NCBI GenBank assembly: GCA_964458015.1
Contig: CAYWGR010000141.1
Location: 1 to 15,306, forward strand
DNA from: CAYWGR01 sp964458015
GTDB lineage: Bacteria > Planctomycetota > Planctomycetia > Pirellulales > Thermoguttaceae
Direction: 5' to 3'
DNA: 15,306 nucleotides
How positions within the stretch are numbered: position 1 is the first letter of the stretch; each line of letters opens with the position of its first letter. Shown one piece after another: positions 6,631-14,453 of the stretch. The notes below the pieces were generated by a model. It worked only from the letters and a program-made list of their open reading frames with translations, was not told the DNA's origin and did not search any database. Both the position numbers and the translations under genes were made by a program.

Positions 6631-6668
6631 AAATAAAAAAGCCCGGCGGGGTGAGATCCCAGCCGGGC
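6631..6668 (-). terminator. Rho-independent terminator of the 16S rRNA transcript
   Basis: On the minus strand, GCCCGGC (6662-6668) and GCCGGGC (6641-6647) form a 7-bp GC stem with a 14-nt loop, followed directly by TTTTTTATTT (6640-6631). It ends the rRNA transcript about 140 nt past the 16S 3' end, so 16S is transcribed alone. The other strand also has a T-rich stretch (GTTTGCTTTT), so it may act in both directions. Confidence 0.85.
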
Positions 6669-6702
6669 CGTTTGCTTTTGATTTGGCGTGACTGCCTCAA
6701 TT

Positions 6703-6732
6703 TCATAACTCAGAATAAATTCTGTGTTATGA
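6703..6732 (-). repeat. Near-perfect 30-bp palindrome in the 16S trailer
   Basis: The arms TCATAAC-t-CAGAAT and ATTCTG-t-GTTATGA pair over 13 of 14 positions around a central AA. No U-tract follows. It could be an rRNA maturation signal or a stabilising hairpin of the 3' trailer. Confidence 0.6.
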
Positions 6733-6763
6733 CCATGTCAAAGGACTAGCTCCACAGTTTCTA

Positions 6764-6788
6764 CTGAGTGATGTCACCATCGACTCAG
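6764..6788 (-). repeat. Bulged hairpin just downstream of 16S
   Basis: CTGAGTGATG (6764-6773) pairs with CATC-g-ACTCAG (6778-6788) around a 4-nt loop, leaving one bulged base. It lies 17 nt past the mature 16S end and may take part in 3' processing. Confidence 0.5.
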
Positions 6789-6795
6789 GGATCAT

Positions 6796-8181
<1,386 letters not shown>

Positions 8182-8344
8182 GTATGCTTACTGCAACGAT
8201 CTTGCGACCATCACAGATGGCTAACCCCGAAAGGCTCAAACCTAGTGCGTTGACCTCTCGATTCTCACCGAGGGCCAACTCTTCTAATACTCTAACCAGT
8301 CTTCAACTGGCTGAAATAATCAGAATTGAGGTTGTCACAACCAA

Positions 8345-8358
8345 ATTGTCAAAGAGCA
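8345..8358 (-). promoter_or_regulatory. rRNA antitermination boxA
   Basis: The minus strand reads TGCTCTTTGACAAT, one base from the E. coli rrn boxA (TGCTCTTTAACAAT). It lies about 50 nt after the predicted start and 165 nt before 16S. It would recruit NusB/NusE-type antitermination factors (family knowledge). Confidence 0.85.
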
Positions 8359-8380
8359 AACTTTTTTCTCGGGCTTCACT

Positions 8381-8393
8381 ACTGCGTCGCAGT
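8381..8393 (-). promoter_or_regulatory. boxB-like stem-loop upstream of boxA
   Basis: The arms ACTGCG and CGCAGT lie around one central base, 22 nt upstream of boxA in the transcript, the usual boxB-boxA order. A 7-bp direct repeat, GCTTCAC, flanks it (8373-8379 and 8395-8401). Confidence 0.4.
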
Positions 8394-8413
8394 TGCTTCA
8401 CCCAAGACACGCA

Positions 8414-8441
8414 ATTCTACAGGTTTTCGGACCTACGTCAA
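8414..8441 (-). promoter_or_regulatory. 16S rRNA promoter
   Basis: The minus strand has TTGACG (8436-8441), a 16-nt spacer and TAGAAT (8414-8419), which predicts a start near 8407 and a leader of about 226 nt. An A/T-tract (AAAAATATTTCAAAAA, within 8454-8474) just upstream fits an UP element, as expected for a strong rRNA promoter. Confidence 0.7.
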
Positions 8442-8901
8442 CAGCCCCTTCATGGATTTTTGAAATATTTTTCCACGGACGTCGCAAAGCTAAAAAAGAC
8501 AAGACGTTACATAAACGAGAAATACTGAAAATACTTTCGCAATACTACGGAAAGCCGAACCGTTTTCCATCAATTTCTCTGCCGCTGAGAAATTTCCAGA
8601 CCTTGCAAGCTTGCCCTCTTCACGCCTTCCATTTTTCACGATGCAACTGCCTGAATTCCAACAGACCATCGACAGTTTTACATGCTTGGTTGGATGTTTT
8701 TTATGCAATCTTCACCCAACCGGCAAATCCCACCCCTATCGTTGTGAATTGTTGCACACGAGATGGGGGGAGAAAAAACCAGCGTAAACGCTCGTGCGGA
8801 GAAGTTCTTTTGTACCACAGCGATCTTTTCAACAATCCGGTTTTCGCCTTTTTTCCAGCGGTATTCAGGGACGTTTGGCCAACATCTCTCGAATAGCATA
8901 A

Positions 8902-8928
8902 TTGACAGCCGATGCCCCGCGTTATAAC
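8902..8928 (+). promoter_or_regulatory. Candidate promoter of the DUF2157-GDYXXLXY operon
   Basis: TTGACA (8902-8907) and TATAAC (8923-8928) are separated by 15 nt, slightly short. The predicted start near 8935 gives a 37-nt leader. Confidence 0.45.
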
Positions 8929-8956
8929 GTGACGCCAATCACGCCTAACATGTTAG

Positions 8957-8963
8957 AAGGAGG
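8957..8963 (+). promoter_or_regulatory. Strong ribosome binding site of the DUF2157 gene
   Basis: AAGGAGG ends 8 nt before the ATG at 8972 and fixes the start. Confidence 0.8.
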
Positions 8964-8971
8964 CGATAGAT

Positions 8972-10414
8972 ATGGACCGACGCCCCATTTCACAGTCCGT
9001 GCGGCAATGGCTGCTCGATGAAATCGGTTTCTGGCAATCCAGCGGCATTTTGTCGGCCGATCAGTCGGGCCGATTGCTCGATCTCTACGAAACGCCTAGC
9101 CAAATCGCGAATCGCAAGCATTCCATGGCGATGTTCGCGCTCTGCGGACTCGCTGCGACCATGATCGGGCTGGCTGCCTTGCTGGTGGTCGGCTACAACT
9201 GGTCCGACATGACCGCGCCCCTCAAGTTATTGATGATCTTCGGCACGGTCATCGGCACGTTTGCCGCGGCCTTTTGGCTGCGCTATCACAAGCAATTCCT
9301 GCTTACCTCGGAGATCATGTTCTTTTTGACTGGAGCTTTTTACGGGGCGGCCATCTGGCTGGTTGCCGAAATCTTCCACATTCAATCGCATTATCCCGAC
9401 GGCGTTTGGTTCTGGGCGTTGGGCGTGCTGCCCTTCGCATTAGCGCTCGATACGATTCTGCTGCATACGCTATATGCCGGTCTGTTGGCCGTTTGGGTCG
9501 GCACGGAAATTTTAGGATTCGATAACTTCGCCACCACCGCTTTCTACTATCGTCGCTGCGCCTTGAGCCTGCCGTTTCTCGTGGCGCCCGGCCTTGCCTG
9601 GGCTTATGCCAAACGATCTGCAATGACGATCGGCATTTACGCCCCGGTGTTGGCATGGTGGGCCATTCTGGTGCCAATCGCCTGGCATTGGGAAATCGAT
9701 CCCGTGTACTTCATCGGGTTGATGGGCGCACTGATGCTATTGGTCGCCGAGATGCACCGCGAGGGCAGCCCACTGGCCGTGCCTTATCGGTTCTACGGCA
9801 TTTTAATCGTCGGCGGGGCACTGTTGCCGCTCAGTTTCGGCGAGTTCATGATTCACTTGCTACGCCAAGGATCGGCCGCCGAAAACTATGCGGCCGGTCT
9901 GTTAATCGGCCTTGTCGGAGCCGTGGCCGCTTTGGCAGTCGTTTTTCTGCAACAACGCGGGGCAACTCTGGGCACGCGCCCGGGCATGCCCTTCGTCGAA
10001 ATCCTGCGCCGGCAATGGCTGCCGATATTGCTCATTGCTCTCTTAGCGGGCTTATGCTGCTGGAGCGGCGTCTTGCATCCCGACGATGCACAACGACAGA
10101 CCTATCATCACTATCCAACCTACAGTGACATGGAAAAATGGACGCCGGAAATCCTTGTGCCCACGGCGCTGGCCAACGCGGCGATGATCGCCCTAGCACT
10201 TTGGCTGATGCGGCGAGGTCTGCGAGAAGACAGTTCGCTATTGTTCGCTGCCGGCGTGGTCTATTTTCTGCTGTGGGCCATTTTGCGATACGTTGACCTA
10301 TTCGCCGGCGTAGGCGGCATGTTAGGCGCAGCTTTGATGTTCCTGCTTTGCGGTGTGGGATTGTTCGCGGTCGCCCGATTTTGGCGGAATCGAAAGGAAA
10401 TTGAAAATGTCTGA
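8972..10414 (+). CDS. DUF2157 domain polytopic membrane protein
   Basis: A 480-residue inner-membrane protein. The first ~45 residues are a soluble helical head (VRQWLLDEIGFWQSSGILSA, then LYETPS) typical of DUF2157 (PF09925). About a dozen hydrophobic segments follow, beginning with FALCGLAATMIGLAALLVVG, and the conserved GYNWSDM lies just after the first. A larger polar loop (near DAQRQTYHHYPTYSDMEKWT) lies before the last four segments. The biochemical function of DUF2157 is unknown to me. Its last codons overlap the start of the next gene (ATG at 10407 inside the final codons, stop at 10412-10414). DUF2157 proteins are often encoded next to GDYXXLXY proteins, as here, which suggests a joint membrane role. 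Confidence 0.88.
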   Translation: MDRRPISQSVRQWLLDEIGFWQSSGILSADQSGRLLDLYETPSQIANRKHSMAMFALCGLAATMIGLAALLVVGYNWSDMTAPLKLLMIFGTVIGTFAAAFWLRYHKQFLLTSEIMFFLTGAFYGAAIWLVAEIFHIQSHYPDGVWFWALGVLPFALALDTILLHTLYAGLLAVWVGTEILGFDNFATTAFYYRRCALSLPFLVAPGLAWAYAKRSAMTIGIYAPVLAWWAILVPIAWHWEIDPVYFIGLMGALMLLVAEMHREGSPLAVPYRFYGILIVGGALLPLSFGEFMIHLLRQGSAAENYAAGLLIGLVGAVAALAVVFLQQRGATLGTRPGMPFVEILRRQWLPILLIALLAGLCCWSGVLHPDDAQRQTYHHYPTYSDMEKWTPEILVPTALANAAMIALALWLMRRGLREDSSLLFAAGVVYFLLWAILRYVDLFAGVGGMLGAALMFLLCGVGLFAVARFWRNRKEIENV

Positions 10415-11804
10415 AAATAATCTCCCCTCGCCCGCTTGCGGGAGAGGGGCCAGGGGTGAGGGCGGTTCGCAGCAAAACACGGATGCCCTCTACCACCAGC
10501 CCCAACCAGCCCTTTTCCAAAGGGAGAGGGGACTCAAAAAAACGCTGCTGATACTCGGCATCGTCTTTCAACTTTGCGTATTAGGCGGCATGATCGTGCT
10601 GAAGGCCGCGCCGTTGGTGACAGGCGATGTCGTGCTGCTCCGCGTCGTGCCGGTTGATCCCCGCAATCTATTTCGCGGCGATTACGTCACGCTGAGCTAC
10701 GATTTCTCCCGAATTCCCAAAGGCGGAATTCCCGAGTTGGGCGTCCAGCACTACGATCGTAAAAACCAGTGGGAAGGCAAAACGGTTTTCATCTCCCTCG
10801 TGCCCGAAGAAGACGGCAAACACTGGAAGATGAAGAGCATCAGCACCGTGCAGCCGACCAGCGGCAAATTCATTCGCGGCACGATTTCTGGTTGGAACCA
10901 AATCACCTGCGGCATCGAATCCTATTTCGTTCAAGAAGGAACAGGCCGCGATTTTGAAGACGCCGCTCGAAGCAAAAAGCTTTCGGCCGAAGTGGCCATC
11001 GCCGCCGACGGCCGGGCTGCGCTGCGCAAGCTGCGTATCGAGGAACCGAAACCCGATTCGAGGCCGGCCTACGATGCTCACAATGAATTCCGCTGGCCGA
11101 CCAATATTACCTATCGTGTCAGAAAGCTGCCGAAGGCCGACATCAAACTCGACGGCAATCTAAGCGAGCCCGATTGGTCGCAAGCGAACGCCGAGCGGCA
11201 TTTTATCTTCCCCTGGAAGAAAACCGCCGCACCCGCAACCGAATTTCTCTCCTTTTGCGATAACGACTATCTCTACTTTGCTTTTCGCGTTGAAGACTCC
11301 GACCTCGTGGTGTCGGACAAGCTTCGCGACAAGGAAGACGCAATTTTCGAGGATCGGGTGGAGCTGTATTTCAGCAAAGATCACCAGATGAAGGATTATT
11401 TCTGCCTCGAGATCGACCCGCGCGGCCGAGTGCTCGACTATCGCGGTTCCTACTATCGTCAGATCGACATGAAGTGGCATTGCGAAGGTGTGGAAGCGGC
11501 CGGCGCCATCAAAGACAAAGGCTACGCGGTCGAAGGGCGGATTCCGCTAGCGAGCTTGCGCGAGTTTGGCTTGTCGCAGTTTAATCCTGGCGAAAAAATT
11601 CTCTGCGGCATCTTCAGGGCCGAATTCAGCCACGATCGGAGCGGCAAGACGGTCAAGCAACAGAAAGAAACGATCCACAATCGCGGCCGGAAGCCCGAAG
11701 GCCTGCCGCCCATCGAAGAATGGATCAGTTGGATCGATCCCAAAACGCCCGAACCCGATTTCCACGTGCCCTCGTCGCTGGGATGGCTGGAGATTGTGGA
11801 GTAG
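10407..11804 (+). CDS. GDYXXLXY-domain membrane-anchored protein with CBM9-like domain
   Basis: Start at ATG 10407, overlapping the DUF2157 gene by 8 nt; product 465 residues. Residues 5-42 are the translation of a palindromic repeat (PSPACGRGARGEGG and RERG are its hallmarks) and are probably not part of the ancestral protein. Residues 44-66 form one membrane segment. Residues ~70-215 are a GDYXXLXY domain (PF14345): the signature FRGDYVTLSY sits at 89-98 and the second motif ESYFVQEGTG at 171-180. Residues ~242-465 resemble a family 9 carbohydrate-binding module / DOMON-like beta-sandwich (ADIKLDGNLSEPDW, DNDYLYFAFRVEDSDL, EDRVELYFS, EIDPRGRVLDYRG, AVEGRIPLASL), likely outside the membrane. 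This fusion is unusual, since GDYXXLXY proteins are usually short. Ligand and function are unknown. Confidence 0.85.
   Translation: MSENNLPSPACGRGARGEGGSQQNTDALYHQPQPALFQRERGLKKTLLILGIVFQLCVLGGMIVLKAAPLVTGDVVLLRVVPVDPRNLFRGDYVTLSYDFSRIPKGGIPELGVQHYDRKNQWEGKTVFISLVPEEDGKHWKMKSISTVQPTSGKFIRGTISGWNQITCGIESYFVQEGTGRDFEDAARSKKLSAEVAIAADGRAALRKLRIEEPKPDSRPAYDAHNEFRWPTNITYRVRKLPKADIKLDGNLSEPDWSQANAERHFIFPWKKTAAPATEFLSFCDNDYLYFAFRVEDSDLVVSDKLRDKEDAIFEDRVELYFSKDHQMKDYFCLEIDPRGRVLDYRGSYYRQIDMKWHCEGVEAAGAIKDKGYAVEGRIPLASLREFGLSQFNPGEKILCGIFRAEFSHDRSGKTVKQQKETIHNRGRKPEGLPPIEEWISWIDPKTPEPDFHVPSSLGWLEIVE
10421..10532. repeat. REP-like palindromic repeat inside a coding sequence
   Basis: The core hairpin at 10424-10449 has the arms CCCCTC-g-CCCGC and GCGGG-a-GAGGGG around TT, 11 paired bases. 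It is followed by AGGGGTGAGGG. A second, weaker hairpin (CCCTTT and AAAGGG, 10510-10524) runs into GAGAGGGGA. From memory, sequences of the CCCTCGCCCGC...GCGGGAGAGGGG...GGGGTGAGGG type are a common dispersed intergenic repeat in many bacteria, including planctomycetes. Here it lies in frame within the second gene of an operon. Confidence 0.75.
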
Positions 11805-11827
11805 TAGATCACCTTCGGCAACAGATG

Positions 11828-14317
11828 TTACTTAAACGCTTCGGAAGAGAAAAATTCAAAGGCGGATTTCGCGGCTTTGCATTCCGGATTGGAACCGTTT
11901 GAATCGGTCGCTTCACGTTTATCCGTGTTGTTTTTTTGTTTCAAAATCCAATCTTGAAGATAGATTGCTTCATTATTATTCGGATCGAATAAGATTGCCG
12001 CCCGAATAGTATCTAAAGCTGCATCGAAATCGCCCTTCTGGACAAGGACTTTGCCCAAGCCATGGTATAGCTCTGAACTTTTCGGCTTAATCTGAATTGC
12101 CTTCATGTAGTCAGCAACCGATTTGTCGTACTCTCCTTTGTTGGCATAAGCCGTGGCTCGCAGTCCGTAAACATTTTGTTTTGCTCCCAATGCAATTTCC
12201 TTGGTGCAATCGGCAATTGTGTTATCGTACTCGCCTTTCCAGGCGTATGCATATCCTCGGTATCCATACAACTCCGCACGGTCTGGATTGAGCCGAATCG
12301 CTTCGGTGAAGTCGGCAACAGCCTCATCATACTTGCGTGTTTGCGTATAGGCCGTGGCTCGCAGCCGATGTACTTCAGCCTTTTCGTCGGTATCTAAAAA
12401 CGTATCCGGTATCTCTGTCGCTAATTTAATCGCCTTCTCATTTTCGCCCTTCTGCACGAGCAATCCCAACACCATCACGTCATACGCAGATTCATAATGT
12501 CGCCAGTAGGGACCTTGTTTGTCGACATAGGGAAGAATAAGGCCTTCGCGGCGTTCAGATCGAGCAAGAAACCACATCTCTGAATGAGTAGAAACGTGAT
12601 GCTCTTTTGCCCAAGGCAAAAAAATGCGAATATAAAAGGCCCGTGTTTTCTGGACTGCATAAGACTCACATAGAATCATTTGTGTGACAAACTCCTCTTT
12701 CGATAGTTTGCCGGCAGCAACCTGACTGAAAATTTGCGAAAACATCTCAGCTTGGGAAATATTGTGGAGTTCAAACACCGCTTCACGCCACATTTCCTCA
12801 AACGATCGTTCTTGACTGTTCATTGGTCCATCGGTGCATTTCCCTGCAACCCGAATAAAACCTTGAGAATCTTTTCCGGGAATACAATGATCAGCAGTGC
12901 AGATCGTCGGCGCAGAAGCATTCCAAAGTATTTCACGATGAAGATCCTCGCCGGCAAACATGAGAGCAGCCCATTTGTAAAGCCTCTCAGCATCTTCGTC
13001 ATACCTTGCCATCGCCGGGCGGTCGAGCAGCATTTGATGGACTTGCCGCTCACCGTGTTGTAAAGCAGTGGGCGCTGGCGACTTCCCGGCCACTTTGCAA
13101 TAATCTGTTGCAGAATCTTTGGGATTCAACCGGAACATGGTCTGCAAGTCTGCAAAGCCGCGTTCAACGTCTCCACGTGCAATCCACAGTGCAGCGCGCA
13201 CTTCGTGGTACCAAGGCGAATTCGGATTGCGTTTGATTGCTTCATTCAGGTCGTCCGTCGCCTTTTTCAGATCGCCTGAGTGCGCATGTACAGCCCCCCG
13301 ATTGCAATAACTGTTTGCGCCGCCAGGACCGGAAAGGATAGACTTATTCAAGTCGTCGAGGGCTTTGTCATATTTGCCAAGTGCAGCGTAAACCGCACCC
13401 CGAATTTCATACACCTCCATATCCTTGGCATTGAGGCGAGCCGCTTCGTTGAGATCGACGAGGGCTTTATCATATTCGCCTCTTTTACCGTAGATACCAC
13501 CTCGGTTTACATAGGCGCAGACATATTTTGGGTCAAGGCGAATCGCCTCATTCAAATCGCTAAGAGCTTTATCATACTCACCCTTATGCGCGTACACCCA
13601 ACCTCGGATTCGGAATGCATAAGAACTTGCAGGATGGAGTTTGATTGCTTCGCTAAGATCGATTATCGCCTTTTCATACTCCGCTCTTTGGCTGTAGGAA
13701 GCTCCTCGGTAGGTATACGCTTCCACATTCTTCGGATCGAGTCGAATGACCTCGGTATAATCTGCAATCGCATGTTCATAATCGTCTTTTTTCCAATAGA
13801 TATTGGCGCGATTCAAATATGCATAATCAAGAGTCGGGTCGAGCCTAACAGCCTCGTTAAGATCCGCAATCGCTTTGTCGAATTCATTTATTTTGCTGTA
13901 AATAGATCCTCTTGCGACATAAGCATATCCAGACTTTGGATCAAGACGAATCGCCTCCGTCGATTCGGCAATTGCCTTCTCGTGATCGTTCTTCTTATCA
14001 TAGACGGCTCCCAGAGTTGCATGGGCAATGGCATCCTGTGGAACAAGGCGAATGGCTTCCTGAAGATCAGAAATAGCCTCGGCTATCTTATTATTTTTGC
14101 CATAAACTCTTCCACGACGGCGATAAGCCTTGGCACATTTTGGATCGAGTTGAACTGCTTTACTGTAGGCGGCAACTGCTCCCTCCCAATCGACCTTCTC
14201 GCAGAGTGAATCGCCCAGAGCAACTGCCTCGTCTGCTGACTTCGGCTCTTCAGCTACCGCTCGCCCCGCAAATGCCAACCCGGAGAAAATGAAAACGATG
14301 CAGCAGCATATTCTCAC
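11828..14317 (-). CDS. Large secreted TPR-repeat protein
   Basis: I prefer the GTG at 14317, which has AAGGAG 7 nt upstream, over the in-frame ATG at 14341, which has no SD. The product is 829 residues. The N-terminus (MRICCCIVFIFSGLAFAG, then RAVA) is a signal peptide. About 11 consecutive 34-residue TPR units follow (consensus AY-x3-G-x2-Y-x3-GEYDKAI-x-DL-x-EAIRLDP). Then comes a non-TPR middle part of ~200 residues, with four Cys near SAPTICTADHCIPGK and the next ~25 residues (SAPTIC, ADHC, GKC) and a helical segment (FEEMWREAVFELHNISQ onward), followed by about four or five more TPR units. TPRs are protein-binding scaffolds; the partner is unknown. The gene is visibly more AT-rich than the surrounding genes. 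It is convergent with the GDYXXLXY gene, 23 nt apart. A TTGAAA/TATACT pair (14376-14381, 14356-14361) is a weak promoter candidate with a short spacer. Confidence 0.85.
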   Translation of the reverse strand: MRICCCIVFIFSGLAFAGRAVAEEPKSADEAVALGDSLCEKVDWEGAVAAYSKAVQLDPKCAKAYRRRGRVYGKNNKIAEAISDLQEAIRLVPQDAIAHATLGAVYDKKNDHEKAIAESTEAIRLDPKSGYAYVARGSIYSKINEFDKAIADLNEAVRLDPTLDYAYLNRANIYWKKDDYEHAIADYTEVIRLDPKNVEAYTYRGASYSQRAEYEKAIIDLSEAIKLHPASSYAFRIRGWVYAHKGEYDKALSDLNEAIRLDPKYVCAYVNRGGIYGKRGEYDKALVDLNEAARLNAKDMEVYEIRGAVYAALGKYDKALDDLNKSILSGPGGANSYCNRGAVHAHSGDLKKATDDLNEAIKRNPNSPWYHEVRAALWIARGDVERGFADLQTMFRLNPKDSATDYCKVAGKSPAPTALQHGERQVHQMLLDRPAMARYDEDAERLYKWAALMFAGEDLHREILWNASAPTICTADHCIPGKDSQGFIRVAGKCTDGPMNSQERSFEEMWREAVFELHNISQAEMFSQIFSQVAAGKLSKEEFVTQMILCESYAVQKTRAFYIRIFLPWAKEHHVSTHSEMWFLARSERREGLILPYVDKQGPYWRHYESAYDVMVLGLLVQKGENEKAIKLATEIPDTFLDTDEKAEVHRLRATAYTQTRKYDEAVADFTEAIRLNPDRAELYGYRGYAYAWKGEYDNTIADCTKEIALGAKQNVYGLRATAYANKGEYDKSVADYMKAIQIKPKSSELYHGLGKVLVQKGDFDAALDTIRAAILFDPNNNEAIYLQDWILKQKNNTDKREATDSNGSNPECKAAKSAFEFFSSEAFK

Positions 14318-14453
14318 GGCATAACTCCTTACCGACTTCATTCAGGTCGATAAGCAGTATACACTGCCACCCCATTTTCAAGGTATGTCATTTAGAAGAG
14401 AAGAAGCAAATCTCTAGATAACCCATTTGAACACTGGCTTATTCACGTTATCC

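Larger units (their letters stand above)
8182..8971. other. Non-coding region holding the 16S leader and two divergent promoters
   Basis: About 790 nt without a credible gene. The two open frames on the plus strand here (starting at 8184 and 8393) have no family resemblance and overlap the rRNA leader. The left part (8182-8407) is the 16S leader with boxA, and the 16S promoter lies at 8414-8441. The right end carries the promoter and RBS of the DUF2157 gene. Between about 8480 and 8900 I see nothing specific. Confidence 0.7.

Noticed and set aside
8184..8896. Open frames of 114 and 167 codons upstream of the DUF2157 gene
   Set aside because: They overlap the rRNA leader, promoter and boxA, are rich in Cys, His, Pro and Phe without a pattern, and have no RBS.
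13280..14209. 309-codon plus-strand frame across the TPR gene
   Set aside because: It is a periodic shadow of the 34-residue TPR units, with no independent start signals or recognisable domain.
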